This document shows, in pieces, positions 8,723 through 17,343 of a stretch of DNA of 30,830 nt. The stretch is from CALBZH01 sp964538515 (GTDB lineage Bacteria; Desulfobacterota; Syntrophobacteria; Syntrophobacterales; Syntrophobacteraceae). The stretch lies in NCBI GenBank assembly GCA_964538515.1, contig CAZIEW010000071.1:1-30830 (forward strand), given 5' to 3'. The position numbers and the translations under genes were made by a program. Numbering within the stretch: position 1 is the first letter of the stretch; every line of letters begins with the position of its first letter. The notes under the pieces are model-generated. The model was not told the origin of the DNA, made no database searches, and saw only the letters and a program-made list of their open reading frames with translations.

Positions 8723-10054
8723 TTGGGCATAGCCAATTTCTTCTATAACGCCGCTCTCCACACCGTGGGATTCGCTGCGGTCCAGGCGCTCCGATGGAGA
8801 AGCGGGGACGATCCCGAGTTCTGGGCAGGCCGGTTCGGGCTTTATGCACTGCCCCACGCCAAACCGGATCAGCCCACTCTCTGGTTTCATGCGGCTTCCG
8901 TCGGGGAGGTCACGGGCGCCGTCCCGACGATCCAGGAAGCAGGCCGGGCCTGGCCGAATGCTCGGCTGGTCCTTTCCGTGGGAACACAGACGGGCTACCG
9001 CTCAGCCCGCTCGCGTGTCTCTCCCGACGTGATCGTCGTGCCGTTTCCGCTGGATTTTCCCCATGTGCTCAGCCGTGCCTTGGCGGGTATTCGACCGGAC
9101 CTGTTCATTTCCTTCGAAAGCGAGTTCTGGCCGAATCTCTTCAAGGTGCTTCGGGAGCACTCCATCCCCGCGGTCTTGCTGAACGGCCGATTGTCTGCCC
9201 GATCCCTCGGACGGTATCGCGCTCTCAAATCCCTTTTCGGTCCCGTTTTCAGCCATTTTCGCTGGCTTGCCATGAACACCGAATCCGACCGACGCAACGT
9301 GCTTTCCCTGGGGGTCCCCGAGGATCGCGTTTTAGTGCTCGGAACCAGCAAATTCGACGGCTTATCCGGACGCGTGAACGTCGATTCCCTGGCTCATTGG
9401 CGAGAAGTCCTGTCGCTTCCCAGCGGAGCACCCGTGCTCGTAGGCGGCAGTCTCAGAAGATCGGAATGTATTGGGCTTCTTCGGGTCTTTCGAGAGCTTT
9501 CCTCGATCGAGCCAGGGCTTTTGGGTATATTTGTGCCGCGGCATCTCGATCAAGTTGAGCCGATGGCTCGCTGGCTGCAAGAGCAGCCTGTCCCTTTTCA
9601 TCTGCTCTCACGGTTGGAAGCGGGATTCGAGACCCGCTCAGCCAACGTCATCCTGGTGGATCGCATCGGGATTTTGTTCGATTTGTACGGACTCGGCGAT
9701 CTGATCTTTTGTGGAGGCACCCTGGAACCGATAGGAGGGCACAACATTCTTGAGCCGGCTGCCTGGGGGAAGGCGGTGTTCTATGGGCCGAGCATTCATA
9801 AGGTTGTCGACGAGCATCGTGCCCTTGAAGCGCGTGGGGCTGGAATTCTTGTCCAGGATGAGCAGGAGCTTGCTTCCCGCTGGAAAAGATGGCTCACAGA
9901 CCTGGAGGGACTGGAGAGGCTCGGCGCTGGGGGGCGGGAAGCGGTGCTTGCACTCAGTGGCGTGAGTGAGAAGCAGGTAGAGCTCATCCGGGATGTCCTT
10001 TCGGAGCGGAGCCCTTCATGGGCGTCTCCTGTTCCAGGCCCGACATTACGATGA
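8723..10054 (+). CDS. waaA: 3-deoxy-D-manno-octulosonic acid (Kdo) transferase
   Basis: 443 residues, GT-B fold glycosyltransferase family 30. It transfers Kdo from CMP-Kdo to the lipid A precursor at the cytoplasmic face of the inner membrane. An N-terminal hydrophobic helix (about residues 5-25) gives membrane association. The HAASVGE motif carries Glu62, matching the catalytic base (Glu31) of the Aquifex enzyme. ESEFWPNL follows, and the C-terminal half has VGGSLRRSE, LVPRHLDQ and the CMP-Kdo-binding GGTLEPIGGHNILEPAAWG region. The C-terminal half looks closer to the Aquifex form than to the E. coli form. The start is a TTG with a modest GAAGGG site upstream. No in-frame ATG nearby fits better. 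How many Kdo residues it adds cannot be told. Confidence 0.94.
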   Translation: MGIANFFYNAALHTVGFAAVQALRWRSGDDPEFWAGRFGLYALPHAKPDQPTLWFHAASVGEVTGAVPTIQEAGRAWPNARLVLSVGTQTGYRSARSRVSPDVIVVPFPLDFPHVLSRALAGIRPDLFISFESEFWPNLFKVLREHSIPAVLLNGRLSARSLGRYRALKSLFGPVFSHFRWLAMNTESDRRNVLSLGVPEDRVLVLGTSKFDGLSGRVNVDSLAHWREVLSLPSGAPVLVGGSLRRSECIGLLRVFRELSSIEPGLLGIFVPRHLDQVEPMARWLQEQPVPFHLLSRLEAGFETRSANVILVDRIGILFDLYGLGDLIFCGGTLEPIGGHNILEPAAWGKAVFYGPSIHKVVDEHRALEARGAGILVQDEQELASRWKRWLTDLEGLERLGAGGREAVLALSGVSEKQVELIRDVLSERSPSWASPVPGPTLR

Positions 10055-10187
10055 GCACAAGCGTGGCCGGGATTCCGGTTCATGATTAAGAGACTGATAA
10101 TGAGCGCACAGCCATGGTGCGACTGCCGCGGACGGAATCTCCCGGAGGGGCTTCGCAGAGCGTGGCTTCACCACGAAAGGACTGAGC

Positions 10188-10616
10188 ATGTCGAGGGATT
10201 TCAGGCCCGATTCACGGGAATCAGCAGTGATCTCCAAATTGGACCACGCCAAAGAGAATCAGCGGGTGAATGCGTTGAACCTGCTCAGACAGCACCTGGA
10301 CGATCTGAGCGGGTGGATCGCCATCAAGCTGATTGAGGACCGGCTGGTTGAGACCACGAGCAAGGACGAGCTGGAGCGGCAGATTCAGATTGGTCTTCAG
10401 ATGTTGCTTTCTTCCGACGAATTCGAGCTCCAATTTCACACTGCCAATCTGAGAGACATTGTGCCGCGACCACACTTCGTGAGCCTCTTCGTGACGGCCT
10501 TCGTCGTTGAGAAGCTGATCGACCACCCTGCCGTTGTCGAGATCTACGGCGCGGACGAAGACATCTACAAGTGTGTTCACAAGCAAGTCATGCGCTTCCT
10601 GCCCATGGCCACATGA
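10188..10616 (+). CDS. Hypothetical protein
   Basis: 142 residues, not recognised. The start has AAAGGA seven bases upstream. The sequence is predicted largely helical and acidic, without signal peptide, membrane segment or cysteine pairs (one Cys near residue 130). It lies 133 bases downstream of waaA in the same direction and is convergent with a radical-SAM gene. It could be co-transcribed with waaA, but no promoter or terminator in the gap decides this. No function is suggested. Confidence 0.7.
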   Translation: MSRDFRPDSRESAVISKLDHAKENQRVNALNLLRQHLDDLSGWIAIKLIEDRLVETTSKDELERQIQIGLQMLLSSDEFELQFHTANLRDIVPRPHFVSLFVTAFVVEKLIDHPAVVEIYGADEDIYKCVHKQVMRFLPMAT

Positions 10617-10659
10617 GTCGTTCCTGCCGTTCAGAAGGCGGTTTCAAAGCGGGGAGGCA

Positions 10660-12039
10660 TCAGCCGGCTCTGGTCCGTGCCGCCTTGCGTGCGCGATGGG
10701 CTATCTCCTTGAGGGCGAGCAGATCGTCATAGGTGAAGTCGGGGCGACGGCAGGCGAAGAAGGTGTTGTTGTGCGTGAGAGGCTCCCCCGCCAGATCATG
10801 AGGGGATAGTCGACGGGCTTCCTCCCACAAACCTGTGCCGGGTATGGGACTGTACTCGCAGAGGTACGGTTGGGCTCCGGCATCCGTGACGACTCGGATC
10901 GCTTCCAGCACTTCCTCCGTTCGTTGGCCGGGCAAGCCGCACAGGAGGTAGACTCCGATCTGGGACGGCGCAAATCCCGCACGGTGGAGATGCTGGACCG
11001 CGGCAAGAAACATGTGTGTACGCACCTTGCCACCCCACTCCCGCTGATGGCTCGGGTCAGTTGTCTCGAGCCCCAGACGCAGGGACGTGAACCCGCTCGC
11101 TCTGAGCAGATCACACCATTCGGGTGTGAGTCCCCTCACGTGTAGTGCATTCGGCGTGTGGAATCGAATCGAAGGACCCGAGCGCACGACTCTCTCCAGG
11201 GCCGGTTTCAGGGTCGTGTCCGCATCGAGCAGGAGTGCGTCGTCGTAGAAGGCGAAATCGACCACGCCGTCGGCCGCATGCCATCGGTTGATCTCCCGAT
11301 AGATGGCATCAGCCGATTTGCGCAATCGCCGGGGTTGTAAAACGGATGATGCGCAGTAGCCGCATCGAAACGGACAGCCTTCGCTGGTGAGAAGAGGCGC
11401 GTAGCGAAGAGGACGCACGAGATCGAGGGCTGGAGAGGGGGCAGCCTCAAAGCTTTCCCATGCCCCCCGGTTTCGGACAGCGAGCCCGTTGAGGGCAAGG
11501 ATCTTGTCCGGAAGCTGCCGAAGCGGCTGCGTGACAATCTCGTCGGCGCCGCTCGCGCGTCGCGCATGCTCCGGGCACAAGGATGCATAGATGCCTCCGA
11601 GCCATATGGGGACTTCAGGGTGAATCTCCCGCAAGACGGCGATCGCAAGTTGGACGCCGGGGTACCAGTACGTCATGATGGAAGTCACCCAGATGCAGTC
11701 GGGTTTGGGATACTCCTGGACGGCTTGCCGAAAGCGCTCCGTTGATATTCCGTAGCGGTAATAGTACCTGGGCAGCATGGAAACGGGCGTCGGCTTCGGG
11801 ATGCGGACGCGAGGAAAACCGCCGGTTCCAAACGCATGCGCTTTACCCGGAATCAGGTCCGCCGGCGTTTCACTGGCGGCCAGGGTGTGCGACAGGCAGT
11901 CGACGAGGCCGACCTCCGCACCGCCGTCACGCAGGAGGGCCGCGAGCTGCAGGAGCCCGAGCGGTTTTGCCCAGAGGTCGAAGGCTGCAAAGTCGGTAAC
12001 CCACGGATTGATGAGGAGAAAGAAGGGGGCTCGTGTCAC
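10660..12039 (-). CDS. B12-binding-type radical SAM protein
   Basis: 459 residues. Residues 1-175 look like the cobalamin-binding fold that precedes many radical SAM domains: a FFLLINPW strand, the KPLGLLQLAALLRD helix, and the WLGGIYASLCPEHA segment. The classic cobalamin DxHxxG motif is not visible. The radical SAM cluster motif is Cys222-x3-Cys226-x2-Cys229 in SEGCPFRCGYC, and the barrel continues with YDDALLLD and LRLGLETT. Such proteins do methylations, rearrangements or methylthiolations. The substrate is not evident. Start is GTG at 12039 with a poor ribosome site. It stands alone, divergent from dtd and convergent with the unknown gene at 10188. Confidence 0.88.
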   Translation of the reverse strand: MTRAPFFLLINPWVTDFAAFDLWAKPLGLLQLAALLRDGGAEVGLVDCLSHTLAASETPADLIPGKAHAFGTGGFPRVRIPKPTPVSMLPRYYYRYGISTERFRQAVQEYPKPDCIWVTSIMTYWYPGVQLAIAVLREIHPEVPIWLGGIYASLCPEHARRASGADEIVTQPLRQLPDKILALNGLAVRNRGAWESFEAAPSPALDLVRPLRYAPLLTSEGCPFRCGYCASSVLQPRRLRKSADAIYREINRWHAADGVVDFAFYDDALLLDADTTLKPALERVVRSGPSIRFHTPNALHVRGLTPEWCDLLRASGFTSLRLGLETTDPSHQREWGGKVRTHMFLAAVQHLHRAGFAPSQIGVYLLCGLPGQRTEEVLEAIRVVTDAGAQPYLCEYSPIPGTGLWEEARRLSPHDLAGEPLTHNNTFFACRRPDFTYDDLLALKEIAHRARKAARTRAG

Positions 12040-12123
12040 GATAGAACGTCTCTTTCCCTGGGGTTTTGTGTTGCGTGCTCGAGCGGGTTACGTGTAACTC
12101 TTTGGGCTGGGTGAGTCAAATGG

Positions 12124-12147
12124 GGTTATGGCGCTCACCGGATAACC
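12124..12147. repeat. Inverted repeat in the dtd leader
   Basis: GGTTAT and ATAACC form perfect 6-base arms 12 bases apart, ending 23 bases before the dtd start. It may fold in the mRNA leader or be a protein-binding site. A shorter GTTAC/GTAAC palindrome lies just upstream. No known riboswitch is recognised. Confidence 0.3.
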
Positions 12148-12170
12148 ATGGATACTGCGGGGGGGTCTCA

Positions 12171-12620
12171 ATGCGGGCGGTGGTTCAGCGCGTTTCTGAA
12201 GCGTATGTGCAAGTGGGGGGACAGGAAACCGGGCGGATCGGCCGAGGGGTCCTGATCCTCCTGGGAGTAGGCCAGGGAGACGAGCTGGAAGATGTCCGCT
12301 ATCTGGCTGATAAGATCGTGCACCTGCGGATCTTCCCGGATGCTCAGGACAAGATGAGCCTCTCGGTTCAGGACGTGGGTGGAGGGGTGCTCGTGGTATC
12401 CCAATTCACCCTTTACGGAGATTGTCGGAAAGGAAGGCGACCGTCTTACACCGGAGCCGCCCCCCCGGAGCGAGCCGAGGAGCTTTATGAAGCTTTCGTC
12501 GAGCAGGTGCGAACCTATTCGCTGCCGGTGGCCACGGGCCGCTTTCAGGAAATGATGATGGTCCACCTGGTGAACGACGGTCCTGTCACGCTGCTGCTGG
12601 ATTCGCGCAAGGGGTTCTGA
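12171..12620 (+). CDS. dtd: D-aminoacyl-tRNA deacylase
   Basis: 149 residues, standard length for DTD. It hydrolyses D-amino acids (and glycine mischarged on tRNA-Ala) from tRNA, which protects translation. The two signature segments are present: SQFTLYG (residues 77-83) and the Gly-cisPro motif GPVT (137-140), together with the N-terminal MRAVVQRVSEA strand. The frame is open upstream to 12066, but homology begins at this ATG. The ribosome site is only a G-rich run. A DUF1285-like gene starts 28 bases downstream, so the two are likely one operon. Confidence 0.97.
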   Translation: MRAVVQRVSEAYVQVGGQETGRIGRGVLILLGVGQGDELEDVRYLADKIVHLRIFPDAQDKMSLSVQDVGGGVLVVSQFTLYGDCRKGRRPSYTGAAPPERAEELYEAFVEQVRTYSLPVATGRFQEMMMVHLVNDGPVTLLLDSRKGF

Positions 12621-12648
12621 TGCGATCGTTTGAGGGAGGGATTTGGTG

Positions 12649-13161
12649 ATGGAGAACGCTCTTGGAGCATTCGGAGAAGGGGGGCTGCCCGGTGGAGGAG
12701 ACATTCACGTCGACGAGGAAGGCGAGTGGTTCTACCGGGGGACAAAGATCGTACGCGAGGACATCATCGAGCTGTTCCTTGAAAACCTCGTGCTCGGAGC
12801 GGACGGGAAGTATGGGATCCAATGGCGCGGCAGCCGCTGTGGCATCGACGCCGCGGACACGCCGTTCGTGGTGACTCGGGTCGACCGCGAAGAAGGGCAC
12901 GACGAGGGTGCGGTGACAATCAAAGTTTTGCTGAAGCACGTGCCCACCCCCCAGACGCTCGATCCGCAAACCCTCACCGTGGGCGCCGCGAACATCCTTT
13001 ATTGTCGCATACAAAACGGCCGATTCCCCGCCCGGTTCTCCCGTCCCGCTTACTATCAACTGGCAGAATGGATTGTCGAGGACGAGGAATCGGGCTCCTT
13101 CTATCTTGAGCTCGGGAGCAAGCGCTATTTGATCGGGCAGGCTGGGTCCGAGAGCGTATGA
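12649..13161 (+). CDS. DUF1285-like protein
   Basis: 170 residues. The arrangement resembles the DUF1285 family, whose biochemical role is not established. It includes a short EGEWFYRGTKI strand, a REDIIELFLENL helix, then GKYGIQWRG and a GIDAADTPFVV segment. The C-terminal half (SFYLELGSKRYLIGQ) continues the same two-lobed pattern. No signal peptide is seen. The ATG at 12649 has GGGAGGG eight bases upstream, which is better than the in-frame TTG/GTG codons just before it. It follows dtd closely and is convergent with the dehydratase-activator-like gene. The family call rests on pattern memory only. Confidence 0.78.
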   Translation: MENALGAFGEGGLPGGGDIHVDEEGEWFYRGTKIVREDIIELFLENLVLGADGKYGIQWRGSRCGIDAADTPFVVTRVDREEGHDEGAVTIKVLLKHVPTPQTLDPQTLTVGAANILYCRIQNGRFPARFSRPAYYQLAEWIVEDEESGSFYLELGSKRYLIGQAGSESV

Positions 13162-13238
13162 GCTTCGGATGGGGCCGCTTCGCCGTCCCGTAAGCCCAAT
13201 CGCTGCATGAAGCGTCCCCGCGCCGGGCCTTTGCAGGT

Positions 13239-15482
13239 TCAATGGACCCAATCGCGCTTCTTGCGCCGGATGAGATCCACGAAGGCCTCGAGCCGGGTTT
13301 GAACCGCGCCTGATGATGTGTGCTCATCGAAGGCGAGGGTCAGAACAGGCAGGTTGAAATCGGCGGCGATGCGGTCCAGGATCGTCTGTGCGACCAGCTC
13401 GGGCATGCAGGTAAACGGCATCAGGTGGATGAGCCCATCGAGTCTCCGGCGGGCGAAGTGGACGGCGTGGCCCACCGAATTGACACTTTCGCCGCCGCAG
13501 GGGTTCAGAAGATAGGGAGCGGCCTGTTCCTGGGCCCAGCGGAACCTATTTCGCCGAAAAGGCATGAAGCGGAACCGGTCGTTCAGCCACTCGCTCAGCC
13601 ACAGGCCGCGGTGGACCTCCACCCCCATCTCCCCCAACCGCTCCTCGATGTTCATGTTCGCGTGGTTTTCCAGAACCATGAAGATCTCGCCCACGAGTCC
13701 GATGCGCACAACGGGGCGGTCTTGATCGATCGGAATCTGGGAGAACAGGTTGTCAACGCGCATTCGGGCCGGGATGAGCTCCCAAATGCTCCGGGTTCCG
13801 TCGATCAAGGCGATGCACTGTTTGAGGATGCGGTCCGTGGCTCGTTTTTGCAATTCCCGTGGCCGAAGTCTCAGTGAATGGGCCACTGCCCGGTCGACGA
13901 GGGCGATGCGGTAGAGGATGAACAAGAAGACCCAGTAGGAATCCCACTTCGAGCGCAGCCCGGCGATCCTTCGGACGGTTGCGAGCATATCGCGCAGGCT
14001 GTCCGGATCGTCCGCGCTCCCCATCCGGAAGTCGAATCCCATCTCCCTCAGGATCTGCTCCTGCATGACCCCGTAATACCCGAACCGGCATGGTCCGAAC
14101 CCGCCGGGCATGATGATGTCGGTCGCTCCCTGTCTCAGCGCTTGGATCATGTTGCCGAGATTGAGCTTGAACGGGAGACAGGCGCATTCCGGCGCATAGC
14201 GTGCCCCGAGCCAGATGGCTTCCTTGTTGGGACGGGGTGGCATCGTGATGTGCACGCCAAGATTCTTGAACACGCGCTCAAAGCCGATGTGAAGGTGCCC
14301 CATGTGCGGAATGGTGAGATGCATAGCCTTGCCTGGGGACACATCCGTCTGATTGGAAGATGGGCCGGGGGACGGAGGCCGTCGGAGCCTTGCTACGAGA
14401 TCACTTGCCACCGGTCTGCTGCGCGATTTCTTCCTCGCTTCCAGCATATCCAGGAACGCTTCAAGGCGAGTGGCGACGCCCGCATGTCCCGAATGCTCAT
14501 CGAGGACAAGATTGAGAAAGGGCTTGTTCGATGCCTCCCCCACGTAATGTTCGAGAAGCTTGGTCGTGAAGGAATCCTGCCCGCAGCCGAAGCTCGAGAC
14601 GTTGATAATCCCGTCGATGTGAGGGCTTGAGGCGAAATGAATGCCGGCGGCCACCAGGTCCCGGCCGATCTGCCAGTAGACCTTCTTGGGCAGTCGCCCG
14701 TTCAGGGACAATCGGATGTCGCGAGGAACATGCTCCGCGGTCACCACCGCGACGCCCTGCTTGTAAAGCATTTCAAGCAAATTGTGGCTGAGGGCCGAAT
14801 CGAAGATCAGGTATCGACGCCCGATCACGGCGATCCGGTAGCGGGAGTCACGCGGTCCTTCCGGTCTTGGCGAAGTCTGCTGGGGGCTCCAGGCCGCGAA
14901 GACGGTCTCAAAGGGCCGTGTCAGCAGGTCAGTGTCAAAGCCGGCCTGGGCATGCTCGGCCGCTTGCCAGGCGTCACGGAGCGCTTCGGGACTGTCGGTG
15001 AAATTTCTGCCGATTCCTTCCATCGCCTGGGCAAAATCAATGCGATTCGGAGGCTTGACGTTAACCAGAGGATCCAACAGCAACGGGAGGCTCGGGAAAA
15101 TGCTGCGGACCATGTCGGTTAGCCCCAGGACTTTCGGGCACATGTACGCGTCTTGGCAGACGCTCATGACGCGGGGCAGGAACAGCCAGTCGACCTGGTC
15201 CTTCAAGCGGGAAACGTGCGCCAGAAAGACCTTGACCGGAAGACAGAGATCGCTTCCCGTCACGGCCTGGGCCGTGTCAAGGAGCTGTCGGTCCGTAGGG
15301 TCCGACAGCGTCACCCGGAGCCCAAGACGCTGAAAATAGGTGGACCACAGGGGAAGGTAATGGAAAGCAAGGAGCGCGCGTGGAATCCCCAGCCTGGCTG
15401 CCGATGTGGGGCCGGCGAAGTAGCTTGGAGCGCTCTGGTCTTGCCTTTCATGGAACATGCAGGGGATCCGATCGAGTTTCAA
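13239..15482 (-). CDS. Duplicated 2-hydroxyacyl-CoA dehydratase activator-related protein
   Basis: 747 residues made of two related modules. Residues 33-372 resemble the DUF2229 part of CoA-dehydratase activases (LGIPRALLAFHYLPLW start, SDLCLPVKVFLAHV, FLPR, CPK). Residues 386-747 resemble the separate 'CoA protein activase' subunit (IPHMGHLHIGFERVFKNLG, CACLPFKLNLGNM, GGFGPCRFGYY). Both modules end with a DEHxxxxxVxTRLEAFxD motif, which shows the internal duplication. A Cys-rich pattern suggests [4Fe-4S] binding. The ASKHA-type ATPase domain that drives electron transfer in true activators is absent. Start is TTG at 15482, overlapping the TGA of the upstream methyltransferase gene, so translation may be coupled. 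An ATG at 15458 is the alternative. No dehydratase genes are nearby, so the partner is unknown. Confidence 0.85.
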   Translation of the reverse strand: MKLDRIPCMFHERQDQSAPSYFAGPTSAARLGIPRALLAFHYLPLWSTYFQRLGLRVTLSDPTDRQLLDTAQAVTGSDLCLPVKVFLAHVSRLKDQVDWLFLPRVMSVCQDAYMCPKVLGLTDMVRSIFPSLPLLLDPLVNVKPPNRIDFAQAMEGIGRNFTDSPEALRDAWQAAEHAQAGFDTDLLTRPFETVFAAWSPQQTSPRPEGPRDSRYRIAVIGRRYLIFDSALSHNLLEMLYKQGVAVVTAEHVPRDIRLSLNGRLPKKVYWQIGRDLVAAGIHFASSPHIDGIINVSSFGCGQDSFTTKLLEHYVGEASNKPFLNLVLDEHSGHAGVATRLEAFLDMLEARKKSRSRPVASDLVARLRRPPSPGPSSNQTDVSPGKAMHLTIPHMGHLHIGFERVFKNLGVHITMPPRPNKEAIWLGARYAPECACLPFKLNLGNMIQALRQGATDIIMPGGFGPCRFGYYGVMQEQILREMGFDFRMGSADDPDSLRDMLATVRRIAGLRSKWDSYWVFLFILYRIALVDRAVAHSLRLRPRELQKRATDRILKQCIALIDGTRSIWELIPARMRVDNLFSQIPIDQDRPVVRIGLVGEIFMVLENHANMNIEERLGEMGVEVHRGLWLSEWLNDRFRFMPFRRNRFRWAQEQAAPYLLNPCGGESVNSVGHAVHFARRRLDGLIHLMPFTCMPELVAQTILDRIAADFNLPVLTLAFDEHTSSGAVQTRLEAFVDLIRRKKRDWVH

Positions 15483-16318
15483 GCCGCTTCCCGCCGTGTT
15501 GCAAGGGTGGTCTTGCTGAGTCCGGGAAGAAGGATCCTGTCACGACTTAGCCGCGCAAGGGTTTCGCCGAGAGCCCCTGTGGTCACCGAAACAAGACGGG
15601 CGCCCCTGTTCGCTGGAAGCGTCCACCCGCCAATGGTGTGCCAAATACGCTCGAAGCCTACCCCGCTCAGGAGGCGCGTCATCGTATCGGGTGAAAAATC
15701 AAAGAGATGCGACGGCGCCTGATAAAGCCTCACTTTCGATGCCCACGGCTTGAGCCAGCGTGCGATGGGGGTCGTATGCGGCCAGCGAAGGATCAGCAGT
15801 CCTCCCGGGCGCAGCAGCCGATGCGCTTCCTTCACGGCAGCGACCGGGTCCGGCAAATGCTCGATGACGTAAAGCAAGGAGACGGCATCGAAGCTGCCTT
15901 CACTCCAGTCCGGTCGCGGGAATGGCCGGGAAGAGATGTCGAGGTGCAATCGCTCGCGTCCGTGCCGGCGCGCGGTGGCCGAAATTTCAATTCCCCTGAC
16001 GTCCCAGCCGCGCTTCGCCATGTGGTGAAGAAAAAAGCCGTACCCGCACCCCACATCCAACAGCCTGCCTGGGGCGGACAGGATGGAACCAACCAACGAT
16101 TCCGTGCGACCGTGAACCCCGTCCATCATGCGACGCCAAGCATCGATCTCTCCTGGTGCTTCGGGCAGGTATTCCTGGTAATGGCTATTAAGATATTGAA
16201 TCATCGGCTGGGGATCAAGAAAAACGAGGCCACACCCCCGGCACCGGAAGTACTGCCACGTTCCCTCACAAATCACGGGCCTCGAGTCGTTTCCACCACA
16301 AAGGGCGCAGGATGCCAC
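15479..16318 (-). CDS. Class I SAM-dependent methyltransferase with N-terminal zinc ribbon
   Basis: 279 residues. The N-terminus carries two Cys pairs (Cys4/Cys7 and Cys26/Cys29) spaced like a zinc ribbon. This is often seen in methyltransferases of polysaccharide and natural-product clusters. The SAM-binding motif I is LLDVGCGYGF (residues 86-95), acidic Glu111 ends the second strand, and VIEHLPDP plus LRPGGLLIL are the later family motifs. Start is GTG with AAGGAAG seven bases before it. It ends overlapping the start of the activator-like gene, so these two are one transcription unit. The substrate is unknown. The pseudokinase-like gene upstream on the same strand gives a weak hint of cell-surface polysaccharide work. 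Confidence 0.9.
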   Translation of the reverse strand: MASCALCGGNDSRPVICEGTWQYFRCRGCGLVFLDPQPMIQYLNSHYQEYLPEAPGEIDAWRRMMDGVHGRTESLVGSILSAPGRLLDVGCGYGFFLHHMAKRGWDVRGIEISATARRHGRERLHLDISSRPFPRPDWSEGSFDAVSLLYVIEHLPDPVAAVKEAHRLLRPGGLLILRWPHTTPIARWLKPWASKVRLYQAPSHLFDFSPDTMTRLLSGVGFERIWHTIGGWTLPANRGARLVSVTTGALGETLARLSRDRILLPGLSKTTLATRREAA

Positions 16319-16353
16319 GCAAGATCTTCCTTATAGGGACAGGGAGCGAGATG

Positions 16354-16368
16354 GCCTCTGTAAGAGGC
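16354..16368. repeat. Short hairpin upstream of methyltransferase gene
   Basis: GCCTCT and AGAGGC flank a three-base loop. It lies in the 242-base gap between two minus-strand genes, about 36 bases upstream of the methyltransferase start, so it would sit in that gene's leader. There is no T-run for a terminator. Confidence 0.3.
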
Positions 16369-16560
16369 GTTGGACCTAACGGCCAAACCGATGGCCAGAG
16401 TGTCCGCGTCTGCGGTCAGCAAAACATCATTTTGTTGATAAGGAGAATGAATGTCAACCCAAGAGCCTGCCGCGTCTTTTGAAAGGGGAGTCGTAGCAAG
16501 CGGTTTGATGATAGCGAAAACAGGCGCTCGCTTGCGCCGCAGGAACTGGAAAGCCTCAAG

Positions 16561-17343
16561 TCATCCGTTCTCGCTGAAACGTGAAGCAGTAGGGCTAGGG
16601 CGGGTGAGCAGGAGAAGGGGGGTGTCCAGACAGGAGAAGGTATGGTTGGGGCACCACAGGCCTTGGGCGATCTGCTCCAGGATGGACGCCAGGCCCAGGT
16701 CGCCCTGACCCGTGGACGGCTGAAGATCGGTCGCCTCCGATTCGAAGACCACGATGACAGCGTCCACCAGTGCGTCGATACCGGAGGCGTGTACGGCGTC
16801 GCTAACCGGAAATGTCGGAATGACGATCATATCGAACTGCCGCGTGATGCGCCTCCAAGGGGAGTCCTCCGAGCCAGGTGCATCGGGCGCGCTCCAGAGC
16901 CGAATGATCGCGGAGAAGGGGCAGGTCGATAGGCTTCTAACTTGGGCGGGACGAATCATTTCGTCCAGGCTCTTGAATCGACGGCTTGCTGCGAATCGGT
17001 CCGACATGGGGTCGAGGAAAAGGGGCCCCTCCCTGCGAGCAGCAGGAGCCTCGGGCTCCACAAAGAGGACCGGCAGATCCATCGAAACGGCACAAGCCTC
17101 CGCGAATTTCCGGGCAAGGGTCATCGCAAGGGCTCCGTCGTGGGAACCAAGAAACTGGATCGTCTTCTTTCTCGGAAGCATTGGTAGGGACTCAATCGAT
17201 GCGATCAGGTCGATCAGGTCTTCGCTGGCGTCCTGCGGGGCTGTCCTTCCCGGTGCACTCTCAGTCTCCGTAAGTCCGGTGAGTTTCCGTAGAGCTTGTC
17301 GCTCTTCAGCCGCGCGCATCAGCGCCTTGTAAATGCTCGCCAT
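16561..17343 (-). CDS. Degenerate BY-kinase/CpsD-like protein without Walker motifs
   Basis: 260 residues. The start MASIYKALMRAAEER matches the RIYxALxKAE opening of CpsD/Wzc-type tyrosine kinases of exopolysaccharide assembly. The later fold also follows that family, but each nucleotide motif is ruined. The P-loop position reads GSHDGALAMTLA (66-77) with no GK[ST]. The Walker A' strand reads VLFVEPE. The Walker B stretch reads DMIVIPTFPV where IDTPP is expected. There is no C-terminal tyrosine cluster and no membrane segment. It is therefore probably a non-catalytic partner, comparable in idea to divergent HfsB of Caulobacter. The start has AGGGAG seven bases upstream. It lies 242 bases before the methyltransferase gene on the same strand. 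The family link is inference from motif order. Confidence 0.75.
   Translation of the reverse strand: MASIYKALMRAAEERQALRKLTGLTETESAPGRTAPQDASEDLIDLIASIESLPMLPRKKTIQFLGSHDGALAMTLARKFAEACAVSMDLPVLFVEPEAPAARREGPLFLDPMSDRFAASRRFKSLDEMIRPAQVRSLSTCPFSAIIRLWSAPDAPGSEDSPWRRITRQFDMIVIPTFPVSDAVHASGIDALVDAVIVVFESEATDLQPSTGQGDLGLASILEQIAQGLWCPNHTFSCLDTPLLLLTRPSPTASRFSENG

Noticed and set aside
8723..8850. Possible loss of a catalytic residue in WaaA, because the family's ERxG segment reads GRFG
   Set aside because: The catalytic base by comparison with the Aquifex enzyme is the Glu of the ASxGE motif, and that residue (Glu62) is present.
16451..16708. 85-codon plus-strand frame with AAGGAG five bases before ATG
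   Set aside because: The ribosome site is good, but the product is Arg/Trp-rich with no known pattern. More than half of the frame is antisense to the end of the pseudokinase-like gene. Kept as a possible small protein only if expression data support it.
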